From Mycobacterium sp. OAS707 (GTDB lineage Bacteria; Actinomycetota; Actinomycetes; Mycobacteriales; Mycobacteriaceae), in contig NZ_JADBDS010000003.1 of NCBI RefSeq assembly GCF_014873705.1, forward strand, positions 806,001 to 870,000: DNA of 64,000 bases, read 5' to 3'. Position numbers and translations under genes: made by a program. Every line of letters begins with the position of its first letter. Positions within the stretch are counted from its first letter, which is position 1. Below, in pieces: positions 1-9,735 of the stretch. Below the pieces are notes generated by a model that did no database searches, was not told the DNA's origin, and saw only the letters and a program-made list of their open reading frames with translations.

Positions 1-3000
1 CGCTGGTCTCCGGAGCCCCGCAGGCCCTCGACGCCTCGATCCCCTGCCGGACCATCGCGTCGATGCCTGCCGCGGGCGGTGTGGTGCTGTCCACCAACCC
101 GCCCGGCGGCATCCAGGCCACGCGCAACGGGCTGTTCGTGACGGCCAACGCGGACTCCGTCGTCGTCGCCTTCCGTGACTCGGTGGCCGCGGTGGCGCCG
201 AGGGCGGCCGTCGCCTCCGGCGCGTGCAGCACCCTGCACGTGTGGGCCAACCCCGGCAGCGTCGGCGCCGACTTCATCGGCATGCCCGGCGCCACCGGAA
301 CGCTGGCCGCGGAGAAGAAGCCTCAGGTGACCGGCGTGTTCACCGACCTCCAGGTGGCGGCTCAGCCGGGGCTGTCGGCACGCATCGATGTCGACACCCG
401 CTTCATCACCTCACCGACTGCTTTGAAGCTCGGTGTGATGGTGCTCGGCGTCATCTGCGTGATCGCCTCGATCGTGGCGTTGGCGGTGCTCGACCGCCGG
501 TCCGGTCGTCGCGTCCCGTGGCGGCGGTTCTGGCGGGCCGGCCCGTCGACGTGGATCCTCGACGTCGGCGTTGTCGGCACCCTGCTGCTCTGGCATCTGA
601 TCGGCGCGACATCGTCCGACGACGGCTACAACCTCACCATCGCGCGCGTGTCCGCCGACGCCGGTTACGCGGCCAACTACTACCGCTTCTTCGGCGCGAC
701 CGAGGCGCCGTTCGACTGGTATCAGTCGGTGCTCGCGCACATGGCCGCGATCAGCACGGCGGGTGTGTGGATGCGACTGCCCGCCACGTTGGCGGCCATC
801 GGTACCTGGCTGATCATCAGTCGCTGGGTGCTGCCACGAGTCGGTCGGCGGCTGGCCAACAATCGGGTCGCAGCGTGGACCGCGGGCGCGGTGTTCCTTG
901 CCGCGTGGCTGCCGTTCAACAACGGCCTTCGGCCCGAGCCGTTGATCGCATTCGGTGCACTCGTCGCGTGGGTGTTGATCGAGAACACCATCGCCAGCCG
1001 TCGGTTGTGGCCCGCCGCGGTCGCGATCGTGGTGGCAGTCTTCTGCGTGACGCTGGCGCCCCAGGGTCTGATCGCACTGGCACCGCTTTTGGTCGGGGCG
1101 CGGGCGGTCGCCGGGGTGGTTCGGAGCAGACGCGCCGTCGACGGGATTCTGGCGCAGGTGGCGCCACTGGCCGCTGCGCTTGCGTTGATCTTCGTTGTCG
1201 TCTTCCGCGACCAGACGCTGGCCACGGTCGCCGAGTCGGCACGCATCAAATACAAGGTCGGCCCGACGATCCCGTGGTATCAGGACTTTCTGCGCTACTA
1301 CTTCCTGACCGTCGAGGACAGCGCCGACTCCTCCCTGACCCGGCGCTTTGCGGTGCTGGTGCTGCTGGTGTGTCTGTTCGGCATGCTGGCGGTGCTGCTG
1401 CGGCGCGGCGGGGTGCCCGGCATGGCGCGCGGGCCGGTGTGGCGGTTGATCGGCGCGACGGCGGTGGGACTGCTGCTGCTCACCTTCACGCCGACGAAGT
1501 GGGCGGTCCAGTTCGGTGCGTTCGCCGGCCTGGCGGGTGCGCTCGGCGGGGTGGCCGCCTTCGCGTTCACCCGGGTCGGACTGCACAGTCGCCGAAACCT
1601 GGCGCTGTACGTCACGGCGCTGTTGTTCGTATTGGCTTGGGCGACATCAGGTATCAACGGCTGGTTCTACGTCGGCAACTACGGGGTGCCGTGGTTCGAC
1701 AAGCAGCCCGTCATCGTCGGGATCCCGGTGACGGGCATCTTCCTTGCGCTGGCGATCGTGACCGGCCTGCTCGCAGGCTGGCTGCACTTCCGGATGGATT
1801 ACACCGGACACACCGAAGTTGCCAACACCCGCCGCAACCGGGTGCTCGCATCGACGCCGCTGCTCGTGGTGGCGGTCATCATGGTCGTACTCGAAGTGGG
1901 CTCGATGGCCAAGGGCGCCGCGCAGCGCTACCCCGTTTACACCACTGCGAAGGCGAACGTCGACGCGCTGGCATCCGGGTTGTCGAACACCAGTTGCGCG
2001 ATGGCCGACGACGTCCTCGTCGAACCCGACGCGAATGCCGGTCTGCTGCAGCCTGTTGCAGATCAGCGCTTTGGTCAGTACGGGCCGCTCGGCGGTGAGA
2101 GCCCGGTCGGGTTCACGCCCAACGGCGTCAGCGACGTCCTCGAGCCCGCCGAGCCCGTCACAGCCAATCCCGGCACGGTGAACTCGCCGGGTTCGCCGAA
2201 CGAGCCCAACATCGGCATCGGGTATGCCGCGGGCACCGGCGGCGGCTACGGCCCCGTCGGCGTCAACGGGTCCAATGTCTTTCTGCCGTTCGGCCTCGAC
2301 CCGAAGCGGACGCCGGTGATGGGCAGTTATAACGAGAACACCGTTGCGGCCAAGGTCACTTCGGCGTGGTATCAGCTGCCGCCGCGCACCCCCGATCGTC
2401 CGCTGGTGACGGTCGCCGCGGCGGGCGCGATCTGGTACTACGAAGAGGACGGCTCGTTCAACTACGGCCAGTCACTGAAGCTCGAATGGGGCGTGCACCG
2501 TCCCGACGGCAGCTACCAGGCTCTGGGCCAGGTGCAGCCGATCGACATCTTTCCCCAAAAGGCTTGGCGCAACCTGCGTTTCCCGCTGGCGTGGGCGCCG
2601 CCGGAGGCCAATGTCGCGCGCATCGTCGCCAACGACCCGAATCTGTCCACCGATCAGTGGTTCGCGTTCACCCCGCCGCGGGTACCTGTGCTGGAGACCG
2701 CGCAGCAGCTGCTCGGCTCGCACACACCCGTGTTGATGGACATCGCCACCGCGGCGAACTTCCCCTGCCAGCGCCCGTTCTCCGAACACCTTGGCGTTGC
2801 TGAACTTCCGGAGTACCGCATCCTGCCGAACTTCAAGCAAGTGGTGGTGTCGTCCAAGCAGTGGCAGTCCGCCGAGGGCGGCGGCCCGTTCCTGTTCATC
2901 CAGTCACTGCTCGGCACCACCACCGTGCCGACCTATCTGCGCGACGACTGGTATCGCGACTGGGGTTGGATCGAGCGCTACAACCGAGTCGTGCCCGCGT

Positions 3001-3086
3001 CAGTGGCGCCCAACGCCGTGATCGATGAGGGCTCGAAGCGAGTGTTCGGCTGGAGCCGCAGCGGACCGATCAGGGCGTTGCCATGA
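1..3086 (+). CDS. embA: Arabinosyltransferase EmbA (5' end outside window)
   Basis: Membrane arabinosyltransferase of the Emb family, which works with EmbB on the arabinan of arabinogalactan. The frame is open from base 3, so the true start lies before the window; about 1,027 residues are present and roughly the first 70 are missing. A GT-C type acidic motif SSDDGY sits near base 615 after the first visible membrane helix. Many hydrophobic helices follow, then a soluble C-terminal region with repeated short motifs shared with EmbB (WYQLP, PFGLDP, NLRFPL), the carbohydrate-binding part of the family. It is named embA rather than embC because embB follows directly with an ATGA overlap, and embC-embA-embB is the family order. 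The function is family knowledge; the order and motifs are seen directly. Confidence 0.93.
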   Translation, partial: LVSGAPQALDASIPCRTIASMPAAGGVVLSTNPPGGIQATRNGLFVTANADSVVVAFRDSVAAVAPRAAVASGACSTLHVWANPGSVGADFIGMPGATGTLAAEKKPQVTGVFTDLQVAAQPGLSARIDVDTRFITSPTALKLGVMVLGVICVIASIVALAVLDRRSGRRVPWRRFWRAGPSTWILDVGVVGTLLLWHLIGATSSDDGYNLTIARVSADAGYAANYYRFFGATEAPFDWYQSVLAHMAAISTAGVWMRLPATLAAIGTWLIISRWVLPRVGRRLANNRVAAWTAGAVFLAAWLPFNNGLRPEPLIAFGALVAWVLIENTIASRRLWPAAVAIVVAVFCVTLAPQGLIALAPLLVGARAVAGVVRSRRAVDGILAQVAPLAAALALIFVVVFRDQTLATVAESARIKYKVGPTIPWYQDFLRYYFLTVEDSADSSLTRRFAVLVLLVCLFGMLAVLLRRGGVPGMARGPVWRLIGATAVGLLLLTFTPTKWAVQFGAFAGLAGALGGVAAFAFTRVGLHSRRNLALYVTALLFVLAWATSGINGWFYVGNYGVPWFDKQPVIVGIPVTGIFLALAIVTGLLAGWLHFRMDYTGHTEVANTRRNRVLASTPLLVVAVIMVVLEVGSMAKGAAQRYPVYTTAKANVDALASGLSNTSCAMADDVLVEPDANAGLLQPVADQRFGQYGPLGGESPVGFTPNGVSDVLEPAEPVTANPGTVNSPGSPNEPNIGIGYAAGTGGGYGPVGVNGSNVFLPFGLDPKRTPVMGSYNENTVAAKVTSAWYQLPPRTPDRPLVTVAAAGAIWYYEEDGSFNYGQSLKLEWGVHRPDGSYQALGQVQPIDIFPQKAWRNLRFPLAWAPPEANVARIVANDPNLSTDQWFAFTPPRVPVLETAQQLLGSHTPVLMDIATAANFPCQRPFSEHLGVAELPEYRILPNFKQVVVSSKQWQSAEGGGPFLFIQSLLGTTTVPTYLRDDWYRDWGWIERYNRVVPASVAPNAVIDEGSKRVFGWSRSGPIRALP

Positions 3087-6000
3087 GTGGGGCGATGACG
3101 CGCGACGTCAGGATCGCGCGCTGGACGGCGACGATCGCGGGCCTGATCGGGTTCATACTCTCGGTCGCGACGCCGCTGTTGCCGGTGGTGCAGACCACGG
3201 CGACGTTGAATTGGCCGCAGGGCGGTCAACTGAATAGTGTTACCGCGCCGCTGATTTCGCAGGTGCCCGTGACCATGACGGTGACGGTGCCGTGCGATGT
3301 CATCCGCTCCCTGCCGCCGGCGGGCGGGATGGTGCTGGGCACCGCGCCGAAGGACGGCAAGCAGGCGGCGCTGCAGTCGTTGTTCGTCAATGTCAACAAG
3401 GACCGCGTCGACATCACCGACCGCAACGTGGTGGTGGCCAGCGTGCCCAGAACGCGAGTGGCAGCACCGGAGTGCCAGCGCATCGAAATCACCTCCTCGG
3501 AGGCGGGCACCTTCGCGAAGTTCGTCGGGTTGACCGATCCCGCGACGGGCAAGGAACAGAACACGGGCTTCCCCGACCCGAACCTGCGCCCGTCGATCGT
3601 CGGCATCTTCACCGATCTGACCGGGCCCGCCCCGCCGGGGCTGAGCGCGTCGGCCGTCATCGACACCCGGTTCTCCACCAAGCCAACGGCTTTGAAGCTG
3701 ACAGCGATGGTGCTCGCGATCATCTCGACGATCATCGCGCTGGTCGCACTGTGGCGCCTCGACCGCCTCGACGGCCGTCGGATGCAGCGGTGGATCCCGC
3801 AGCGGTGGCGCACATTCTCGGCGACCGATGTCGTGGTGATCGGCGGCTTCGTCGTCTGGCACATCATGGGCGCCAACTCCTCGGATGACGGCTACATCCT
3901 GCAGATGGCGCGCGTCGCCGGGCACGCCGGTTACATGTCGAACTACTTCCGCTGGTTCGGCAGTCCGGAGGACCCGTTCGGCTGGTACTACAACCTGCTT
4001 GCGGTGATGACCGGCGTCAGCGACGCCAGCATCTGGATCCGGCTGCCCGACCTGGTCTGCGGAATCGTGTGCTGGCTCTTGCTATCTCGCGAGGTACTGC
4101 CCCGGCTCGGACCCGCGGTCGCAGCGAGCAAGCCTGCGGTATGGGCCGCGGGTCTGGTGCTGTTGGGCGCATGGATGCCGTTCAACAACGGCCTGCGCCC
4201 CGAGGGCCAGATCGCCACCGGCGCGCTGATCACCTACGTGCTGATCGAGCGCGCGATCATCTCGAGCCGGATGACGCCTGCGGCGCTGGCGATCCTGACC
4301 GCCGCGTTCACGTTGGGCATTCAGCCAACGGGTTTGATCGCCGTGGCAGCCCTGCTGGCGGGGGGCCGCCCGATTCTGCGAATCCTGGTGAAGCGCCACC
4401 GCATCGTCGGCACCCTGCCGTTGGTTGCACCGCTGCTCGCGGCAGGCACGATTGTGTTGGCCATCGTGTTCGCCGATCAGACGTTGGCAACGGTGTTGGA
4501 GGCCACCAGGATTCGCACCGCAATCGGACCAAGCCAGGCGTGGTACACCGAGAACCTCCGGTACTACTATTTGTTCCTGCCGACTGTGGACGGCTCGCTG
4601 TCGCGTCGGTTCGGTTTCTTCTTCACTGCGCTGTCGCTGTTCACCGCGATGTTTGTGATGTTGCGGCGCAAGCGTGTTCCCGGTGTTGCGCGCGGGCCGG
4701 TGTGGCGGTTGATGGGCGTCATCTTCGGCACCATGTTCTTCCTGATGTTCACGCCGACCAAGTGGGTGCATCACTTCGGCCTGTTCGCGGCGGTTGGCGC
4801 GGCGATGGCCGCGGTGGCCACCGTGCTCGTGTCACCCGCCGTGATGCGATGGTCGCGCAACCGCATGGCGTTCCTCGCGGCGGTGTTCTTCACGCTGGCG
4901 CTGTGCTTCGCGACCACCAACGGTTGGTGGTACGTGTCGAGTTACGGCGTGCCGTTCAACAATGCGACACCGAAGATCGCCGGGCTGACAGTCAGTTTCC
5001 TGTTCTTCGTCCTCTTCGTGATCACCGCGATCTATGCGATGTGGCTGCATTTCGCGTCGCGTGACCACGGCGAGGGCCGCATTGCGCGCGCGTTGACGGC
5101 CGCACCGATTCCGATCGCGGCCGGCTTCATGGTTGTGGTCTTCGTCGGGTCGATGACCGCGGGCATCGTGCGGCAGTATCCGACCTACTCCAATGCTTGG
5201 GCGAATCTGCGCGCCTTCACGGGTGGCTGTGGACTGGCCGACGACGTGCTGGTCGAGCCCGACGCGAACGACGGCTTCCTGACGCCGCTGCCTGGCAACT
5301 ACGGTCCGCTGGGCCCGCTCGGGGGCGACAAGCCGGTCGGCTTCATTCCCAACGGTGTTCCGGAAAAGATAGTCGCCGAGACGATTCGGCAGAACCTGCC
5401 GCAGCCCGGCACCGACTACGACTGGGATCAACCCATCAAGCTCAAAGCCCCCGGCGTCAACGGGTCGACTGTCCCGCTGCCGTTCGGGCTCGATCCCGCA
5501 CGAGTTCCGTTGGCGGGCACGTACATCGAGGGACCGCAGCAGCAGAGCAGGTTGACGTCGGCGTGGTACCAGCTGCCTGCGCGCGACGACGCACATCCGC
5601 TCGTCGTGATCACCGCTGCGGGCACCATCAGCGGAGTCAGTATCTTCAACGGGCGCACCGACGCTCAGAAGGTCGAACTGGAGTACGCGCGCCCCGGTCC
5701 GGGCGGCGCCCCGGTCGCCGCGGGCAGCCTGGTGCCCTACGACCTGGGACCGATCCCGTCGTGGCGCAACCTGCGCTTCCCGCGGGCGCAGATTCCCGCC
5801 GACGCCGTCGCGGTGCGAGTGGTGGCCGAGGACCGGTCGCTGACGCCGGGCGACTGGATCGCGGTAACCCCGCCGCGGGTGCCCGAACTGCGGTCGGTGC
5901 AGGAGTACATCGGCTCGAAGCAGCCCGTGCTGATGGACTGGGCGGTGGGCCTTGCCTTCCCGTGTCAGCAGCCGATGCTGCACGCCAACGGCGTGACCGA

Positions 6001-6283
6001 GATTCCGAAGTTCCGCATCACGCCGGACTACAACGCCAAGCGCAAAGACACCGACACGTGGGAGGACGGCCTCAACGGCGGTCTGCTCGGCATCACGGAC
6101 CTGTTGTTGCGGGCGCACGTGATGGCGACGTACCTGTCCAACGACTGGGGCCGGGACTGGGGCTCACTGCGCAAGTTCGACACCACCCCTGATGCGCGCG
6201 ACGCCCAGCCCGCGCAGATCGACTTCGGCACCGCGACGCACAGCGGGTTGTGGAAGCCCGGCAAGATCCGCATCGGACCCTGA
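3083..6283 (+). CDS. embB: Arabinosyltransferase EmbB, ethambutol target
   Basis: A full-length 1,066-residue arabinosyltransferase that adds arabinose from decaprenylphosphoryl-arabinose to arabinogalactan in the periplasm. It starts at ATG 3083, overlapping the embA stop by four bases (ATGA), so translation is probably coupled. One N-terminal helix is followed by a periplasmic domain, then the GT-C motif SSDDGY with Asp268/Asp269. The next residues are Ile272, Leu273, Gln274 and Met275, equivalent to positions 303-306 of the M. tuberculosis ethambutol-resistance determining region. Helices and the C-terminal carbohydrate-binding region (WYQLPA, PFGLDPAR) follow. The length and motifs match EmbB closely. 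Confidence 0.96.
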   Translation: MSGAMTRDVRIARWTATIAGLIGFILSVATPLLPVVQTTATLNWPQGGQLNSVTAPLISQVPVTMTVTVPCDVIRSLPPAGGMVLGTAPKDGKQAALQSLFVNVNKDRVDITDRNVVVASVPRTRVAAPECQRIEITSSEAGTFAKFVGLTDPATGKEQNTGFPDPNLRPSIVGIFTDLTGPAPPGLSASAVIDTRFSTKPTALKLTAMVLAIISTIIALVALWRLDRLDGRRMQRWIPQRWRTFSATDVVVIGGFVVWHIMGANSSDDGYILQMARVAGHAGYMSNYFRWFGSPEDPFGWYYNLLAVMTGVSDASIWIRLPDLVCGIVCWLLLSREVLPRLGPAVAASKPAVWAAGLVLLGAWMPFNNGLRPEGQIATGALITYVLIERAIISSRMTPAALAILTAAFTLGIQPTGLIAVAALLAGGRPILRILVKRHRIVGTLPLVAPLLAAGTIVLAIVFADQTLATVLEATRIRTAIGPSQAWYTENLRYYYLFLPTVDGSLSRRFGFFFTALSLFTAMFVMLRRKRVPGVARGPVWRLMGVIFGTMFFLMFTPTKWVHHFGLFAAVGAAMAAVATVLVSPAVMRWSRNRMAFLAAVFFTLALCFATTNGWWYVSSYGVPFNNATPKIAGLTVSFLFFVLFVITAIYAMWLHFASRDHGEGRIARALTAAPIPIAAGFMVVVFVGSMTAGIVRQYPTYSNAWANLRAFTGGCGLADDVLVEPDANDGFLTPLPGNYGPLGPLGGDKPVGFIPNGVPEKIVAETIRQNLPQPGTDYDWDQPIKLKAPGVNGSTVPLPFGLDPARVPLAGTYIEGPQQQSRLTSAWYQLPARDDAHPLVVITAAGTISGVSIFNGRTDAQKVELEYARPGPGGAPVAAGSLVPYDLGPIPSWRNLRFPRAQIPADAVAVRVVAEDRSLTPGDWIAVTPPRVPELRSVQEYIGSKQPVLMDWAVGLAFPCQQPMLHANGVTEIPKFRITPDYNAKRKDTDTWEDGLNGGLLGITDLLLRAHVMATYLSNDWGRDWGSLRKFDTTPDARDAQPAQIDFGTATHSGLWKPGKIRIGP

Positions 6284-6284
6284 A

Positions 6285-7196
6285 GTGGCAGACCGGATTC
6301 GGCTCGGCAACGCGGCGCTGACCCGCGTGGTCGAGTGGCAGGTCGACACCTTGCCGGTGACGGTCTTCCCGCGAACTCCGGCGCAGGCGTGGCTCGAACT
6401 CGCGGACGAGTTCGCACCGACGTTCTGGCGCGATGAGCAGTGGCGAATCGCATTGCAGATCTGGGTCGTCGAGGTGGACGGCCTCACGGTCGTGGTCGAC
6501 ACCGGCGTTGGCAACGACAGGAATCGGCCTCGGATGGCGGTGCTCGATCACCTGCACACCGACTTCTTGACGTCGCTGGGCAACGCGGGAGTCGACCGAG
6601 CCGATGTCGACGTCGTCATCAACACACATCTGCACTTCGATCACGTCGGCTGGAACACGATGCGAGACGGCGACGGGTGGGTACCGACGTTCCCCAACGC
6701 CCGCTACTTCGTGCCGGACGCGGATTACCGGCATTTTCATCCAGACAGCGCCGAGCAGCGCGCGGCGCCGCGGTCCGAAGAGGAGGCATCGGTGCGCGAG
6801 CATGTCCGAACGGTGTTCGCGGACAGCGTGCTTCCGGTGGAAGACCAGATCGAATTGTGGTCCGACGACTATCAGCTGAGTGAGTCGCTGCGCCTGCGTC
6901 CCGCGCCGGGTCATACCCCTGGGTCGTCGGTGGTGTGGCTGGACGCAGGCAAGCCCGCCGTGTTCGTCGGGGACCTCACGCACTGCCCGATGCAGCTGCA
7001 CAGACCCGCTGATCCGTGCATTTGGGACGAGGACTTCGAGGCCGCCGCGGTGACGCGCAAGCGGGTGCTGACGGAGGCGTCGCGGCGGCGCGCTTCGGTG
7101 ATTCCGGCGCACTATCCGGGCCACGGCGGCGCGACGGTCGTCGCCCGCGGCGACGCGTTCATGGTCGACGACTGGCTGGACTTGCCGGAGATTTAG
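6285..7196 (+). CDS. MBL-fold metallo-hydrolase
   Basis: A 303-residue metallo-beta-lactamase-fold hydrolase. The metal-binding signature NTHLHFDHVGWN (HxHxDH) is clear. Further family motifs are VVDTGVGND near the N terminus, APGHTPGSS, a GDLTH segment and HYPGHGG near the end, which supply the remaining metal ligands. The substrate cannot be inferred; the family includes lactonases, thioesterases and glyoxalase-like enzymes. Translation most likely starts at GTG 6285, one base after the embB stop, so it is probably read with the emb operon. It is not among the conserved emb neighbours I know from M. tuberculosis, which suggests accessory cargo. Confidence 0.82.
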   Translation: MADRIRLGNAALTRVVEWQVDTLPVTVFPRTPAQAWLELADEFAPTFWRDEQWRIALQIWVVEVDGLTVVVDTGVGNDRNRPRMAVLDHLHTDFLTSLGNAGVDRADVDVVINTHLHFDHVGWNTMRDGDGWVPTFPNARYFVPDADYRHFHPDSAEQRAAPRSEEEASVREHVRTVFADSVLPVEDQIELWSDDYQLSESLRLRPAPGHTPGSSVVWLDAGKPAVFVGDLTHCPMQLHRPADPCIWDEDFEAAAVTRKRVLTEASRRRASVIPAHYPGHGGATVVARGDAFMVDDWLDLPEI

Positions 7197-7221
7197 GGGC
7201 GCCGCGGTCTCGGACCCCTAA
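7193..7221 (+). terminator. Hairpin at the end of the emb operon
   Basis: A perfect 7-bp stem (TTAGGGG pairing with CCCCTAA) encloses a 15-base GC-rich loop and starts on the stop codon of the MBL gene. There is no U tract, as is common for mycobacterial terminators. It may end emb operon transcription. Confidence 0.45.
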
Positions 7222-7521
7222 TACCTGAAAGTGCCCAGCTCTGGGCGACAGAGTCGCGGGCGACGACACTGTCGCTAAGAGCCGGGCGCTCAACAAAGTT
7301 GTGGTCTAGCTGGTCCGCGGGGCCCTTGGCTTGGCCCGAATCCGCGAGGTTGCCGGTGAGGTAGCAGGCGATTGCACCCCTACGAATTATCGTTTCCGCT
7401 AATTGATTTCGCCTGCGAGTCCGGATCGACCCGCTCCAGAAACTTTGCTGGAAGCCTTCTTTTTTGCAAACGCAACCGTTTATGATCATGATGCTCATCC
7501 GGCTGAATCGAGGTGGATCTC
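7222..7521 (+). promoter_or_regulatory. Intergenic stretch with candidate promoter for the exported protein
   Basis: About 300 bp with no convincing gene. Its right half is unusually A/T-rich for this genome. A good -10 hexamer, TATGAT at 7481-7486, lies 35 bases before the ATG at 7522, but no convincing -35 is present at 17 bp. An AGGTGG ribosome-binding site at 7511-7516 sits five bases before that ATG. Confidence 0.4.
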
Positions 7522-8367
7522 ATGCATCGCACCGCTATGCCCCACATCGCCACCGCAATGGCTCTCGTCGGCGCAGGCATCATCGCGACCACTCCCATGA
7601 CCGCGCCGCCTCCCGATTTGCATCCAATGAAGATCGCTACCGTCCAAGACGTTGAGCTAACGAGCTTGAGCAGTGCACTTGTGGGAGTAATCGAAGGACT
7701 CAGGACCACCGTCGACACAGGTGCGGCCTCGGTGGAAACCGGCCTGGAGCAGACGTGGTCGACGCAATATCTGGCGGTGAAAGGCCTTATCGCCGACGGC
7801 CAGAGCATCAACACCGCGATCACCACCGCAGTCGAATCGGCCGCAGGCGCCATCCCCGTCGTCGGACCCGTGTTGGTCACCGTCATCGACACCCCCCGCA
7901 GCGTCGTCCCCCAAGGGCTGGCGACGCTCGACGTGGTCTACCGAATCGGCACGCAGTTGGCGTTCGGCGCTGTCGAATTCGTCCCCCTCGAGGCAGCGAA
8001 TGTCACCGATGTTGTCGCCAAGACGGTGATCGGTCTGCTCAACGCGGTGCCGGCACCGTTGGCCGTCGCGTCGACCACCAGTGCGCCGCTGAAGACCACC
8101 GCCGCGAGCAGCGTGGGCAGCAACACTGGAACAGAGACCACCCCGGTTGCTAAGCCGGGTACCCGTGCGGCCAAGGCTGTTTCCGCTGCCGCGACCGCCG
8201 CCAACAAGGCGTTCTCCCATGTCGTTTCGAGCGCCTTGAGCGGGCTGCACCCACCGAAAAAGAAGAAGTCCGCCGCAACCAACACGGTCACGACCGCATC
8301 GCCTTCGGACACGAGCGGCGATACCAAGTCGTCGGACGGCGCTGACAACACCGGTTCGTCGAAGTAG
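7522..8367 (+). CDS. Hypothetical exported Ala/Thr/Ser-rich protein
   Basis: A 281-residue protein of unknown function. ATG 7522 was chosen over the upstream in-frame GTG because AGGTGG ends five bases before it. The N terminus (MHRTAMPHIATAMALVGAGI and on) reads as a signal peptide or anchor, followed by a helical region rich in Ala, Val and Thr, then a low-complexity tail with a basic patch PPKKKKS and a Ser/Asp/Thr-rich end. The pattern resembles a family of mycobacterial exported proteins carrying an EVxLTS-like motif after the leader (here VELTSLSS). It ends directly against the convergent kinase stop codon. No enzymatic motif was seen. Confidence 0.65.
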   Translation: MHRTAMPHIATAMALVGAGIIATTPMTAPPPDLHPMKIATVQDVELTSLSSALVGVIEGLRTTVDTGAASVETGLEQTWSTQYLAVKGLIADGQSINTAITTAVESAAGAIPVVGPVLVTVIDTPRSVVPQGLATLDVVYRIGTQLAFGAVEFVPLEAANVTDVVAKTVIGLLNAVPAPLAVASTTSAPLKTTAASSVGSNTGTETTPVAKPGTRAAKAVSAAATAANKAFSHVVSSALSGLHPPKKKKSAATNTVTTASPSDTSGDTKSSDGADNTGSSK

Positions 8368-9714
8368 CTAGGACGTCGGCGCCGCAGAGGCTGTGGCGTT
8401 GCTCTGCAGAATGTCGTTGTGACAGTCCAGGTGCGTCTGGCCGGTCTGCTCCATGCACACCAGCACCGGTGCCTCCGTCTCCGACGGATACACCTCGTCG
8501 TTGGGCCCCGCGGTGGCGGTGGGGCTGGAGATCTCCCCCGGATATTTCGACCAGATCGTGTCATCGGTGGTCGGCAGGTGCGCGCAGTACGCCGGGACGC
8601 CTGCTTCGGTGATACCTGCGGCGCCCAACGTCGCACACTTGGCGCCGACCACCACCACCGGCAGCGTGATATTGCCAGTCGCTGCGGAGTGCCCACGCGT
8701 CCGGTCGAAAACGACGAAACCGACTGCGGCAAGGGCGATTACGACGAGGCCGGCCGCGACACCGATCATCACGCGCCGCCGTCGTCGGTTCTGCTTCTGC
8801 CCATTCCTGGCGTGCCGCGGGCCCGTCGTCGGGATTGCCAGCTTCGTCGCGTCCGCGTTGAGATTCTGTTCGTCGGCGCCGATGTGATGCGCCAGCGCGC
8901 GGGCGAAGTCGATGCACTTGTCGTAGCGGTCGCGCGGCGACTTCGCGAGCGCCTTGTCGAAAACCGGGCCGAGGCCCGCCAATTCCGGCCGTCGCTTCCC
9001 GATTTTGGGCGGGTCGGCCGTCAAGTGCTGACTGATCACCACGGCCGGGTTGGAATGCTGGAACGGCGGTGTGCCAGTGAGTAATTGGAACGCGGTGGCC
9101 GCCAGCGCATACTGATCGGCACGGCCGTCGATCTCTTCGCCCTTGAGTTGCTCAGGGGCAGAGTACGCGACGGTGCCCACGGTCATGTTGGTGCCGGTCA
9201 GCGTGCTCGACTCATCGATCCACCGGGCAATCCCGAAGTCCGCCAACATGATCCGCGCGCCGTCGGCATCGTCGTCGGTCATCAGGATGTTGGCCGGCTT
9301 CACGTCGCGATGCAGCAGGCCTTTGGAATGAGCGTAGTCGAGCGCTCCTGCGACCGCCGTCACGATCCGGGCGACCTCGTCGGGCGGCATACCCTCCTGA
9401 TAGCTCTCAGCCAGCAGTCGCCCCGCGTCGGTGCCCTCGACGTAATCCATCGAGATCCACAGCTGTCCGTCGACGTCGCCGCGGTCGTGTACCTCGACGA
9501 TGTGCGGGTGCCACAGCGTGGCTGCGATATCGGCTTCGCGGTTGAACCGCTGCCGGTACTCGCTTTCCGAACACACCGACGCCGAGAGCACCTTGAGCGC
9601 GTCGCGGCGGGGCAATCGCGGATGCTGGGCCAGGTAGACCTCGCCCATCCCGCCAACGCCCAGCGATCGCAGGATCGTGTACCCCGCGATCACCTCGCCT
9701 TCGGCTAGCGGCAT
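8368..9714 (-). CDS. Transmembrane Ser/Thr protein kinase (Pkn family)
   Basis: A 448-residue eukaryotic-type kinase. The N-terminal kinase domain (about residues 12-275) has a glycine loop LGVGGMGEVY, catalytic Lys41, HRDVKPANIL with Asp137, and DFG with Asp159, so it should be active. A basic juxtamembrane stretch (QNRRRRRV) precedes one membrane helix (about residues 312-336), then a roughly 110-residue extracellular domain with four cysteines (KCATLG, YCAHL, VCMEQ, DCHND) that may form two disulfides. The sensor domain is not a PASTA domain; the architecture is nearer PknF/PknI/PknJ types. It lies just downstream of accD4 on the same strand, 21 bases apart, so readthrough from the mycolate operon is possible. 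Confidence 0.9.
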   Translation of the reverse strand: MPLAEGEVIAGYTILRSLGVGGMGEVYLAQHPRLPRRDALKVLSASVCSESEYRQRFNREADIAATLWHPHIVEVHDRGDVDGQLWISMDYVEGTDAGRLLAESYQEGMPPDEVARIVTAVAGALDYAHSKGLLHRDVKPANILMTDDDADGARIMLADFGIARWIDESSTLTGTNMTVGTVAYSAPEQLKGEEIDGRADQYALAATAFQLLTGTPPFQHSNPAVVISQHLTADPPKIGKRRPELAGLGPVFDKALAKSPRDRYDKCIDFARALAHHIGADEQNLNADATKLAIPTTGPRHARNGQKQNRRRRRVMIGVAAGLVVIALAAVGFVVFDRTRGHSAATGNITLPVVVVGAKCATLGAAGITEAGVPAYCAHLPTTDDTIWSKYPGEISSPTATAGPNDEVYPSETEAPVLVCMEQTGQTHLDCHNDILQSNATASAAPTS

Positions 9715-9735
9715 GGGCGCATCTTAATCGCCGGT

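Noticed and set aside
1..3086. First gene as embC instead of embA
   Set aside because: embB follows with an ATGA overlap, and the known order is embC-embA-embB.
4832..6118. A 428-codon minus-strand frame opposite embB
   Set aside because: Shadow of embB; no motif and Arg/Val-heavy composition.
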